Assembly: GCF_007341385.1 (NCBI RefSeq)
Contig: NZ_VJYD01000008.1
Location: 166,203-230,202 of the forward strand
Direction: 5' to 3'
Source of the DNA: Flavobacterium daemonense
GTDB lineage: Bacteria; Bacteroidota; Bacteroidia; Flavobacteriales; Flavobacteriaceae
DNA length: 64,000 bases
In this document: piece after piece, positions 10,295 to 17,875 of the stretch
How positions within the stretch are numbered: the stretch's first letter is position 1
Layout: every line of letters begins with the position of its first letter
Position numbers and translations under genes: made by a program
The notes under the pieces: generated by a model
What the model was told of the DNA's origin: nothing
Database searches by the model: none
What the model saw: only the letters and a program-made list of their open reading frames with translations

Positions 10295-10599
10295 GTTTTT
10301 TTCGGTTTTAGTTTTTAGTATGACGAATCAAGTTCTATATTGTTACGCGAAATTTATTTTTATCGTGTTATTGATGTAAATTTGTATTAAAGTTACATGT
10401 TTTGTGTAATTATTTTCAACACATAGAAACATAGATTTCTGAAGGTTTAAAAGAAAGGCGTTTCACTAATTTCAATGCACATAGTTTAGCTATGTGTGGA
10501 AACGAGTTTCTTTAAATTTCTTTTTTCGGTACAAAAATCTATGTTTCTGTGTGTTAGAGTATATTTTTTAATTTGCCCAATGGGTTAAAGATATTCAAA
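10295..10599. other. Intergenic region holding a long palindromic repeat
   Basis: About 300 bases between divergent genes. Most of the right half is a 138-base palindromic repeat; the left part (10295-10417) is AT-rich leader/promoter DNA for the ABC operon, without a clear motif beyond AT runs. No small ORF with a convincing ribosome site is seen. Confidence 0.6.
10418..10555. repeat. Dispersed 138-bp double palindrome, copy A
   Basis: Outer arms AACACATAGAAACATAG and its inverted copy (one change) enclose an inner palindrome CACATAG...CTATGTG. A marker, AAAGGCGTTTCAC, lies between the left outer arm and the inner palindrome. Two further copies with the same plan are at 17714 (opposite orientation) and 29578. 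Confidence 0.85.
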
Positions 10600-11652
10600 A
10601 TGAGCGAGCCTTTAATGGTTTTAAAAAAACCTTCATACCCTTTAACACAACCGCTTTTAAGTTATTTGGACAGATTCGAGCGTATTTCGAAGGTTTCTGT
10701 TTTTTACGATGATTTGTTGCGATTTTCAGGTTCGATCAATGTATATGATAAAAATGAAACTGATACGTTGTGGATTCGCGTGTATTACAATGAATTTGAG
10801 CGAAATGAAATTGATCTGAACTTAAAGAAAATTTACTCATTGCTCCATTCTGACGGAAACAGCGAAATTATTCAATTTCTAAATATTGATGCTATTGATT
10901 ATTGCACTTTTGGAAATTCAAAGCCTTTTAGAATTAAAGTCCGAAATATTCTGAATGACAATTATGTTCATTTTTATATTAAAAAAGCCGACGCTTCGAG
11001 AATTTACGGTTTAGAGTTGGAAGATATTCTTTCGCCAGATAAAATCAACTTTTTAGTTTACAATGATACTTTGATCGAAGAGCATATTATCGGAATTCCG
11101 GGCGATGTTTTTATGGATACTTTGCTGGATAAATGTACCGAAACCGAAAAAGCCCAAATTGCAAAAGAATTTGTAAAGTTTAATGAACGCTGTATGATTC
11201 GTTTGCTTGGCGATATGCGAGCGTACAATTATGTAATTGTTCCAATTCACGATTTTGACCAAGTGGTGTATAAAATCCGCCCAATTGATTTTGACCAACA
11301 ATGTTATGAAGGAAATTTTAAAGTCTATCGTCCGCAGTTTTTCAAGGAAAATTATCCTATGATTCAGCTTATAAAAGAAAAATTAGAAGAGCGTTCGATC
11401 ATTCAGTATAAAGATGAAGAAAGAGCAATCTTGGCAAAACGTATTCATTCTGCCGAAAATAGAATTAAAAAATTATTGAATATAATGTGTCATGATACGA
11501 TTTCGACTCAAGAGCACTTGGATCAACTTAAAATGGAATTGTACCGATATACCAACGATATGAAATTTAAAAATGCCAGATCAATGGGACACATTATGCA
11601 AGCGGCGTTTGAGTTTATCACGCGTAATTTTAAAAACACTAATTTAGTTTAA
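10600..11652 (+). CDS. Conserved hypothetical protein with atypical kinase-like motifs
   Basis: 350 residues; the ATG at 10600 was chosen over a TTG 27 bases upstream. I do not recognise a named family. The order of short motifs recalls aminoglycoside-phosphotransferase/atypical kinases: a Lys pair in FYIKKAD (118-119), acidic GLELED (about 127-132), a hinge-like EEHIIGIPGDVF (150-162), GDMRAYN at 204-210 (D205, N210, like a catalytic-loop D and N), and IDFDQ at 229-233 (like the DFG/IDFD metal site). No signal peptide or membrane segment, so cytoplasmic. It stands alone between repeats. The kinase idea is inference from motif order only. Confidence 0.6.
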   Translation: MSEPLMVLKKPSYPLTQPLLSYLDRFERISKVSVFYDDLLRFSGSINVYDKNETDTLWIRVYYNEFERNEIDLNLKKIYSLLHSDGNSEIIQFLNIDAIDYCTFGNSKPFRIKVRNILNDNYVHFYIKKADASRIYGLELEDILSPDKINFLVYNDTLIEEHIIGIPGDVFMDTLLDKCTETEKAQIAKEFVKFNERCMIRLLGDMRAYNYVIVPIHDFDQVVYKIRPIDFDQQCYEGNFKVYRPQFFKENYPMIQLIKEKLEERSIIQYKDEERAILAKRIHSAENRIKKLLNIMCHDTISTQEHLDQLKMELYRYTNDMKFKNARSMGHIMQAAFEFITRNFKNTNLV

Positions 11653-11660
11653 AAGTTTAG

Positions 11661-11721
11661 GCCACAGATTTCACAGATTAAACGGATTTTTTAAATCATT
11701 ATAATCTGTGATATCTGTGGC
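11661..11721. repeat. Palindromic repeat (CCACAGAT type)
   Basis: GCCACAGATTTCACAGATT pairs with AATCTGTGATATCTGTGGC around a ~23-base AT-rich loop. It fills the space between two same-strand genes and could act as a transcription attenuator. Related CCACAGATT arms recur near 40.5 and 47.6 kb. Confidence 0.8.
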
Positions 11722-11739
11722 TAAAGAAAAATTTATCTT

Positions 11740-12600
11740 ATGAGAAAATCTTTTTTAGTAGCCGTTTCTATTGTTTTAATGGCTTGTCAGCAACAGACGA
11801 GCAGTAATTTTAAAACGCTTTTTTCGCTTCCAAAGAAATTAAAAGAGGTTTCTGGAATTACCTATTTTCCTGAAACGAATTTGATTTACACTATAGAGGA
11901 CAGCGGTAATAAAAATGCTATTTATGCGATTGATTCCAAAGGAAAACTGGCTAAAACCATCACAATTTCAAATGCTACAAATGTCGATTGGGAAGATATT
12001 ACTAAAGATAAATCTGGGAATATTTATATAGGCGATTTTGGAAATAATGATAATCAGCGCAAAGATTTATGCATTTATAAAGTTGCTAAAAATCAGTTGA
12101 ATAAAGATGTGGCTTCCGCCGAATATAAAATCTCATTTTCGTATCCAGAACAAACCGAATTTCCTCCAAAGAAAAAAGAAATGTTTTATGATGTTGAGGG
12201 CTTTTTTGAACTAAACGGATATTTTTACCTCTTCACAAAAAACAGAAGCAAAGGTTTTGACGGAACGGCTTTTATCTACAAAATCAAAAATGCAAAAGGA
12301 ACTCAAAAAGCGGTTAAAATAGGAGAGTTCAAAACCTGCGACAACTACAATCATTGTGTATTGACCAGCGCAACAATAAGCCCAGACGGAAAAAAAGTTG
12401 TTTTGTTGAGCCACGATAAAATTGTATTATTTAAAGATTTCAAAGGCGATTTGTTTCACAAAGGAAAACAAATCGAAATAGGCCTGAATCACTTTTCACA
12501 AAAAGAAGCCATAGTTTTTAAAGACAACAACACCCTTTTAATCGCCGATGAAAAAGCGGATAAAATTGGAGGGAATGTGTATGAATTCAAGCTTAATTAG
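11740..12600 (+). CDS. Beta-propeller-like lipoprotein (SdiA-regulated-like)
   Basis: 286 residues with a lipoprotein signal (MRKSFLVAVSIVLMAC, Cys at 16). The body contains strand-rich blocks such as LKEVSGITYFPETNLIYTIEDSGN, DWEDITKDKSGNIYIGDFGNN and KEAIVFKDNNTLLIADE, the pattern of SdiA-regulated/NHL-like propellers that are often exported. No T9SS tail, so it is probably held by lipid in the outer or inner membrane. Function unknown. The stop codon runs directly into a long palindrome. Confidence 0.75.
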   Translation: MRKSFLVAVSIVLMACQQQTSSNFKTLFSLPKKLKEVSGITYFPETNLIYTIEDSGNKNAIYAIDSKGKLAKTITISNATNVDWEDITKDKSGNIYIGDFGNNDNQRKDLCIYKVAKNQLNKDVASAEYKISFSYPEQTEFPPKKKEMFYDVEGFFELNGYFYLFTKNRSKGFDGTAFIYKIKNAKGTQKAVKIGEFKTCDNYNHCVLTSATISPDGKKVVLLSHDKIVLFKDFKGDLFHKGKQIEIGLNHFSQKEAIVFKDNNTLLIADEKADKIGGNVYEFKLN

Positions 12601-12745
12601 GTTCAAAGGTTCAGAGTTGCAAAGGTTCAAAGGCTAAAAATAATGAGAAAAAAATAGCCACGAATTCACGAAGATTTTGCATAATAAAATTCGTGATTCG
12701 TGGCTAAAAAACTTTGAACCTTTGTAACTCTGAACCTTTGAGCCT
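12600..12745. repeat. Nested palindromes between convergent genes
   Basis: Outer arms of about 35 bases (built from the unit CAAAGGTTCA) at 12600-12635 and 12711-12745 are inverted copies of each other. In the loop sits a second, unrelated palindrome, TAGCCACGAATTCACGAA (12655-12672) with its partner at 12690-12706. The element joins two convergent genes and could serve as a bidirectional terminator. Confidence 0.85.
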
Positions 12746-12749
12746 AAAG

Positions 12750-15700
12750 CTAAAAGCTATAAGCCGCTCCAAAAATAACTCTTCCAGGTTCATCTGGAGA
12801 TTGGAAATACGAAATCCTTGCTGTTAAAAGGTTTACGGTATTCAGCCAGAAACCACCACCAAAATCTTGATGCCATTTTCTCGAACTTTCTCCGTCAAGC
12901 CAGATTCTTCCGTAGTCAAATCCGCCTAAAATTCCGTAGGTTAATGGAGCAACCGTACGATGAATTTTTCCAATGCTGAACCTTAAATCGGTACTTTGCG
13001 AGAAATAAGAATTTCCTAAAAAGCGTTCGTTTCTATAACCGCGTAAATCAGTATCGCCACCTAAAGCAGCACCTTGATAAAATTCGTAATTGTTATTTAA
13101 GATGGCTTTGGTTTTTAAAAATGTCGCCAAAACTAATTTTCCGTTATGATCGATTCTATGCGTAAAACCTAAAATACTTTCCAGCGTAGGGAAGTTTTTT
13201 TGAGTTTCCTCCAAATTTGTTGTCCAAGTTCCCGATGCCATAAAATAAATTCCTAAAGTTGGTTTTGCCACAAAATCTGAATTTTTAAACACATATTTTA
13301 CTTTAAATCCGCCATAACTTTGATTGTCAAAAACCGCAGGATTTACAACTCCTGGAACATCAATAAATCTATTTTCAGTTTCCTGAACGCTCATTCTTTG
13401 AAAAATTGGATGCATACTGAATTCGCTTCCGTAGCGCCCAACATGACGTATCGCCCCCGAAAGATTAAACGTTCTAATACGAACACGGTTGTAGTCCATT
13501 CCAAATTCGTCGTCGTTATTTACAGTTTCGTTTCCGTAACCAAAATAGTTGATTGCAAAATTTGGCGTAGTGTATTGTGATTCTACATCAATTACCCATT
13601 TTCCAAGCAAACCAGGGAAATGTGCAGCATAATTAAATTCTAAACCGCCTGTAGCAAAATAATAGAAAGCATTTAACGTATGTCTTTGCGTATAAGGATT
13701 TTGTTTGAAATTATTGACCGTATAACCTACGTTAAAACCTACTTTAACACCGTCATCAGGATTGTAGCCAATATTTGGCAATCCAGTAACGACATTATAT
13801 TTTGGTTTTTCATAGTTATATAAATTCACTTCATAATCGTCAGTCAACTGTGTTTTGGTTTTTGAGTCAAGATTATAGGTGTTTTCTTTTGATTTAAAAT
13901 CATAAACGATGACCTTTTTGCCATTTTCAATGTTATACGTATCATTGTTTTGACCGCCAATCAATCGAATTTTAATGCTTGATTTTTTAGTTCCTTTTAC
14001 TTCAAAAACATCATCATCATCAAGACCATAAATCCATAGATTTGCAGTTTTATCGTCAGTTACGGTTTTAGTATAAACTAATTCGTCACCCTCTTTTTTA
14101 ATTCTGAAAACTTGAATCTCAAGGCTTTTCTTGGCATTATGATCAACAACAAATTTGTCTTTTTTATCGGTTCCTGCAAGCATTACGGTATGACTTAAGA
14201 CATCAAAATATTCTGAAGCGTATTTCTGAAGATCTTTTTTTCGTTTTTGTAATTTTCTAATGATTTCCTGCGCCGTTTCATCCTGAACTTCTTTTGGCAT
14301 GCCCTTGAAAGCATTTGCAATATCTGCATCCGTTAAATGTTCTTGAATAAATTTTGCCTGTTCGATCCAGTCTTTTTCTTCGGCAGTTCGTAAAAAAGCC
14401 AAATCCATTGGGTAGGCTTCTCTTCCTAACCATTTTACATTGTCAATTTTATCTTTAAAAGTTCGCATATGACGAAGTGCAGGAACATTCATAATGAAAA
14501 TTCTAAACATTGCTCCATCGTAATTTGGATAAGCCTGATCACGGTCACGCGGAATCGGTTTGTAAACAACCTTGTCTCCTTTTTTGTATTCGCCCCAGCG
14601 CCATTGATCGCTGTGTCTGTCCCAATCGCCAATAAGCATATCAAACAAACGAGCTTTTATATATTCTTTTTCATCAACCGAATATTTTTCGTCCTTATGC
14701 AGATTTTTCATCATATCGTCCGTACTGATGATATCTGTTGGATGCCCAAAGTTTTTTCCGTCTAAATGATTGTCTGCAGGTCTTTCTTCAACCATATACA
14801 ATTCATCTCCATAACTAGCATTAAATTCGCCAAGAGCATTTTGTTTCGGGATGTAATATAAAACCGGATTCGTATGCGAAAGCCCAATTTTATCAGACAT
14901 GCTTCCTGTTGTATATGGGCCATAAGGATAAGAAGTGGTATAAAAATCCAGTAAAAAACGTTCTGTAAACGTTTTTTCGAAATCATTTACAACATATTGG
15001 TCCTTAATGGCAACCGACTGCAAAAATGTGGTTGCACTTTTTTTCATGGCACGCATCACAAAATCACGACCCTGAGGATCAGACATTCGAAGTGAAATAG
15101 ATTGATGTCCTCCGCCTTCGCGAATCGGTTTTAAACCTCCTAAAAGTGTGTCAATAGTTGCTGTTTTGGCTTCAATTGGCATGCTATAGTATTTTCTGTA
15201 ATGTTTTCCGAAAAGGAATCTATAAAAACCGCTTTTGTCTGTCAATTCTTTAGGATAAATTGAAGAGATAACCGTTGAAGGGAATTTATTCGGAATATCA
15301 GCTCCCCAATTTATTTCTTTTGCTTTTATGATTTCGCGCTCAAAAAGCAGTTTTTCCTTGTTGTTTTCATTTCCAAAATAAGAAACTTTTGCATCGCCGC
15401 TTTTAAATAAAGTAAGAGTTGCATAACCATTTCCACCATATGAAAAATCATTTTCGCTGATGGCTCTCGCGGCTTCTGATTTAGATCCTGCGCCACTGAT
15501 AATTTGCTGAATATTTTCTTCGCTGATGTATTGCAGATTATGATCGTGGCCTGAAACTACAATTACATTTTTTTGTTTCTGTAAAAGCGTTTTTATTCTT
15601 TTGGCGTAAATCGTATATTGTTTATTTTGAAGATCCTGCGGACTCGCGCCAGATGTTTTTCGCAATAAATTAATAAAAGAGCCAATTACTGGAAGCGGAA

Positions 15701-16487
15701 TTTTTTTCTCTAAAGGAAATAATTGTTTTTCCATCGAAAATTGACCGCCGTGGGTTCCGTTGCTCAGCAAAGGATGGTGAATAGCCAGAATGACGGTTTT
15801 CTCCTGATTTTTGTTTAAAATACTTTCAAGTTCATCAAAAAAATCTTCTCGGGTTTTAATGTCGCAATTGTCGTTTATTGTTGGGTGATTGTTCCAATCT
15901 TCCAAAAACCATTCGCTGTCAATTGTCACTAACGTTGCAGTACTGTCAATTTTTACATCTTCAATTGGACACGTTTTTCTTGGCAGAAATGCTTTTTTGT
16001 CATTTAAATATTTCGTTACAAAATCCGCTTGACGCTCCAAGCCTTTGATGCCGTTGTACCAATCGTGATTTCCGGGAATAAATATAGTTTTACCTTTAAA
16101 GCCTTCTGCCAATTTTAACTGATTAGTCAGTTTTGTTTCTGCCAAAGCTTTGTCTTCCGCATTTTTGTCAGCTGGAAATCCTTTCGGATAAATATTGTCG
16201 CCTAAAAAAAGCAACGTCGATTTTTTATTCGCTTTCTTCAGCTTTTGATGCAAAAGCTCCAGTGTTTGTTGCGCTTGTGCTTCATCAGCATTTCCAGCAT
16301 CTCCAACAAGAAAAAAAGTATGAGCAATTTTTATGGTATCAGTAGCGTTTTCTGTTTCGTTGGCGCTCACATTTTTTCCGTATTGCGCCTTTCGAGTTGC
16401 ACAGGAATAAATGATGAAAAGTGCCATGATTGCCAAACAGTATTTTTTAATCTTGGCAATAAAATGGTTATCCAAAAACAATTTCAT
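12750..16487 (-). CDS. Metallophosphoesterase fused to kinase-like and outer-membrane beta-barrel domains
   Basis: 1,245 residues. After a lipoprotein-like signal (FIIYSC, Cys 29), a calcineurin-like phosphoesterase carries all metal motifs: GDAG (62-65), GDNIY (96-100), GNHDW (139-143), HH (237-238) and GHDH (313-316). Residues ~450-700 hold motifs like CotH/HipA/FAM20-type kinases: SLRMSDPQGRDFVMRA (465-480), LIGDWDRH (618-625) and PIPRDRDQAY (644-653). From about 900 to the end the strand pattern and RGYRNERFLG resemble a BamA/D15 surface-antigen barrel. The layout suggests an outer-membrane enzyme acting on phosphorylated surface substrates. The phosphoesterase is clear, the barrel likely, the kinase-like part inferred. 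Confidence 0.85.
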   Translation of the reverse strand: MKLFLDNHFIAKIKKYCLAIMALFIIYSCATRKAQYGKNVSANETENATDTIKIAHTFFLVGDAGNADEAQAQQTLELLHQKLKKANKKSTLLFLGDNIYPKGFPADKNAEDKALAETKLTNQLKLAEGFKGKTIFIPGNHDWYNGIKGLERQADFVTKYLNDKKAFLPRKTCPIEDVKIDSTATLVTIDSEWFLEDWNNHPTINDNCDIKTREDFFDELESILNKNQEKTVILAIHHPLLSNGTHGGQFSMEKQLFPLEKKIPLPVIGSFINLLRKTSGASPQDLQNKQYTIYAKRIKTLLQKQKNVIVVSGHDHNLQYISEENIQQIISGAGSKSEAARAISENDFSYGGNGYATLTLFKSGDAKVSYFGNENNKEKLLFEREIIKAKEINWGADIPNKFPSTVISSIYPKELTDKSGFYRFLFGKHYRKYYSMPIEAKTATIDTLLGGLKPIREGGGHQSISLRMSDPQGRDFVMRAMKKSATTFLQSVAIKDQYVVNDFEKTFTERFLLDFYTTSYPYGPYTTGSMSDKIGLSHTNPVLYYIPKQNALGEFNASYGDELYMVEERPADNHLDGKNFGHPTDIISTDDMMKNLHKDEKYSVDEKEYIKARLFDMLIGDWDRHSDQWRWGEYKKGDKVVYKPIPRDRDQAYPNYDGAMFRIFIMNVPALRHMRTFKDKIDNVKWLGREAYPMDLAFLRTAEEKDWIEQAKFIQEHLTDADIANAFKGMPKEVQDETAQEIIRKLQKRKKDLQKYASEYFDVLSHTVMLAGTDKKDKFVVDHNAKKSLEIQVFRIKKEGDELVYTKTVTDDKTANLWIYGLDDDDVFEVKGTKKSSIKIRLIGGQNNDTYNIENGKKVIVYDFKSKENTYNLDSKTKTQLTDDYEVNLYNYEKPKYNVVTGLPNIGYNPDDGVKVGFNVGYTVNNFKQNPYTQRHTLNAFYYFATGGLEFNYAAHFPGLLGKWVIDVESQYTTPNFAINYFGYGNETVNNDDEFGMDYNRVRIRTFNLSGAIRHVGRYGSEFSMHPIFQRMSVQETENRFIDVPGVVNPAVFDNQSYGGFKVKYVFKNSDFVAKPTLGIYFMASGTWTTNLEETQKNFPTLESILGFTHRIDHNGKLVLATFLKTKAILNNNYEFYQGAALGGDTDLRGYRNERFLGNSYFSQSTDLRFSIGKIHRTVAPLTYGILGGFDYGRIWLDGESSRKWHQDFGGGFWLNTVNLLTARISYFQSPDEPGRVIFGAAYSF

Positions 16488-16514
16488 ATTTTAGTGGTAT
16501 TAAAATATTCTCTT

Positions 16515-17693
16515 ATGAATCTAATAGAACAATCCGAAGATTTCGTCAGTAATTTACTCAAAGATAAACTTTCTAATTTATATTCTTACCATAATTTTAA
16601 CCATACTTTAACCGTAGTTTCTGCTGTAAAGGAGCTTTGCAAAAAAGAAGATGTAGGAGATAAAGATAAGGAAGCGCTACTGGTTGCGGCATGGTTTCAT
16701 GATACGGGATACATTAACGGACATGAAAATCACGAAAAAGAAAGCACAAAAATTGCTGAAGATTTTTTGCAAGAAAGAGGAAAATCAGAGGAATTTATTG
16801 CGCTTGTTTCGAGTTTGATTTTGGCTACAGCCAAAGATTATGAGCCAAAAACTCTTTTGGAAAAAATCATTAAAGATGCTGATTATGCGCATTTAATGGG
16901 AGAAGAATATACAACGACTTGCGAATTGCTTCGATTGGAATTAAAAAATACCGGAATAGTAAGTTTTTCTAATGCCGAATGGACAAGAGAGAATTTGAAT
17001 TTCCTTTTGAATAAACATCGATTTTATACGGATTACGCTCTAAAAAAATGGCAACCGCTAAAAGAGAAAAATTTAGTTCTAATTCAAAAAAAAATAAGCA
17101 AACAGGAATTGAAAGCAGCAAAGGAAATTGACGCAGAAAATAAAAAGAAAGTTAAGATTGAAAGGCCAGAACGCGGAATTGATACGCTGTTTCGCGTTAC
17201 ACTCGGAAATCATACACGTTTAAGCGGCATTGCAGACAGCAAAGCAAATATTTTATTGTCTGTGAATGCTATTATTATTTCGATTGCACTTTCTTCAATT
17301 ATACCAAAACTCGACAGTCCAAAAAATGCGCATTTAGTAATTCCGACATTCATAATGTTGATTTCTAGTGTTGTGACTATTATTTTTGCGATTCTGTCAA
17401 CACGACCAAAAGTGACTTCCGGATTTTTTACGCGCGACGATGTCGAGGCTAAAAAGGTAAACTTGATGTTTTTTGGCAATTTTTATAAAATGCCTTTTGA
17501 AGAATACGACTGGGCGATGAACGAAATGATGAAAGACAGAGAGTATCTGTATTCAACCATGATAAAAGATTTGTATTACCTCGGATTGGTTTTACAACGC
17601 AAATACAACTTACTCCGAATTGCCTATAATCTTTTTATGATCGGAATAATCGTTACTGTCATTGCATTTGTAATTGCTTTTAGATCAATTTAG
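16515..17693 (+). CDS. HD phosphohydrolase fused to Pycsar-effector-type membrane domain
   Basis: 392 residues from the ATG at 16515 (MNLIEQSEDF). Residues ~15-140 form an HD domain with H30, H62-D63 and D121. A charged linker (about 175-210) follows, then a domain starting RGIDTLFRVTLGNHTRLSGIADSKANILLSV-like (211-240). It has two adjacent membrane segments (about 236-254 and 267-285) and a final one (371-389), the layout of the PycTM/DUF5706 effector of Pycsar anti-phage systems. In those systems PycTM responds to cyclic CMP/UMP and damages the inner membrane. No nucleotide cyclase is adjacent, so this may be a stand-alone membrane-tethered nucleotide hydrolase. Its start is only 27 bases from the start of the divergent phosphoesterase gene. 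Confidence 0.82.
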   Translation: MNLIEQSEDFVSNLLKDKLSNLYSYHNFNHTLTVVSAVKELCKKEDVGDKDKEALLVAAWFHDTGYINGHENHEKESTKIAEDFLQERGKSEEFIALVSSLILATAKDYEPKTLLEKIIKDADYAHLMGEEYTTTCELLRLELKNTGIVSFSNAEWTRENLNFLLNKHRFYTDYALKKWQPLKEKNLVLIQKKISKQELKAAKEIDAENKKKVKIERPERGIDTLFRVTLGNHTRLSGIADSKANILLSVNAIIISIALSSIIPKLDSPKNAHLVIPTFIMLISSVVTIIFAILSTRPKVTSGFFTRDDVEAKKVNLMFFGNFYKMPFEEYDWAMNEMMKDREYLYSTMIKDLYYLGLVLQRKYNLLRIAYNLFMIGIIVTVIAFVIAFRSI

Positions 17694-17713
17694 TTTCTTT
17701 GTCGTTAAAATTA

Positions 17714-17851
17714 AACACATAGAAACATAGGTTTTCTATATGTAGAAAGGAGCAGAGTAAGAAACTAGTTTCTAACACATAGCCATATCTATGTGCATTG
17801 ATGCAAGTGAAATGCCTTTTTTAAGTTTCAAAATCTATGTTTCTATGTGTT
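17714..17851. repeat. Dispersed 138-bp double palindrome, copy B
   Basis: Same outer arms (AACACATAGAAACATAG and inverse) and inner CACATAG/CTATGTG palindrome as copies A and C, but the internal marker reads GTGAAATGCCTTTTT, so this copy is inverted relative to the others. It lies between two convergent genes. Confidence 0.85.
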
Positions 17852-17875
17852 GAAAAATCAAAAAGCTCAACTAAC

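Noticed and set aside
16515..17693. Complete Pycsar anti-phage system
   Set aside because: No pyrimidine cyclase gene lies within several kilobases on either side; only an effector-like domain is seen.
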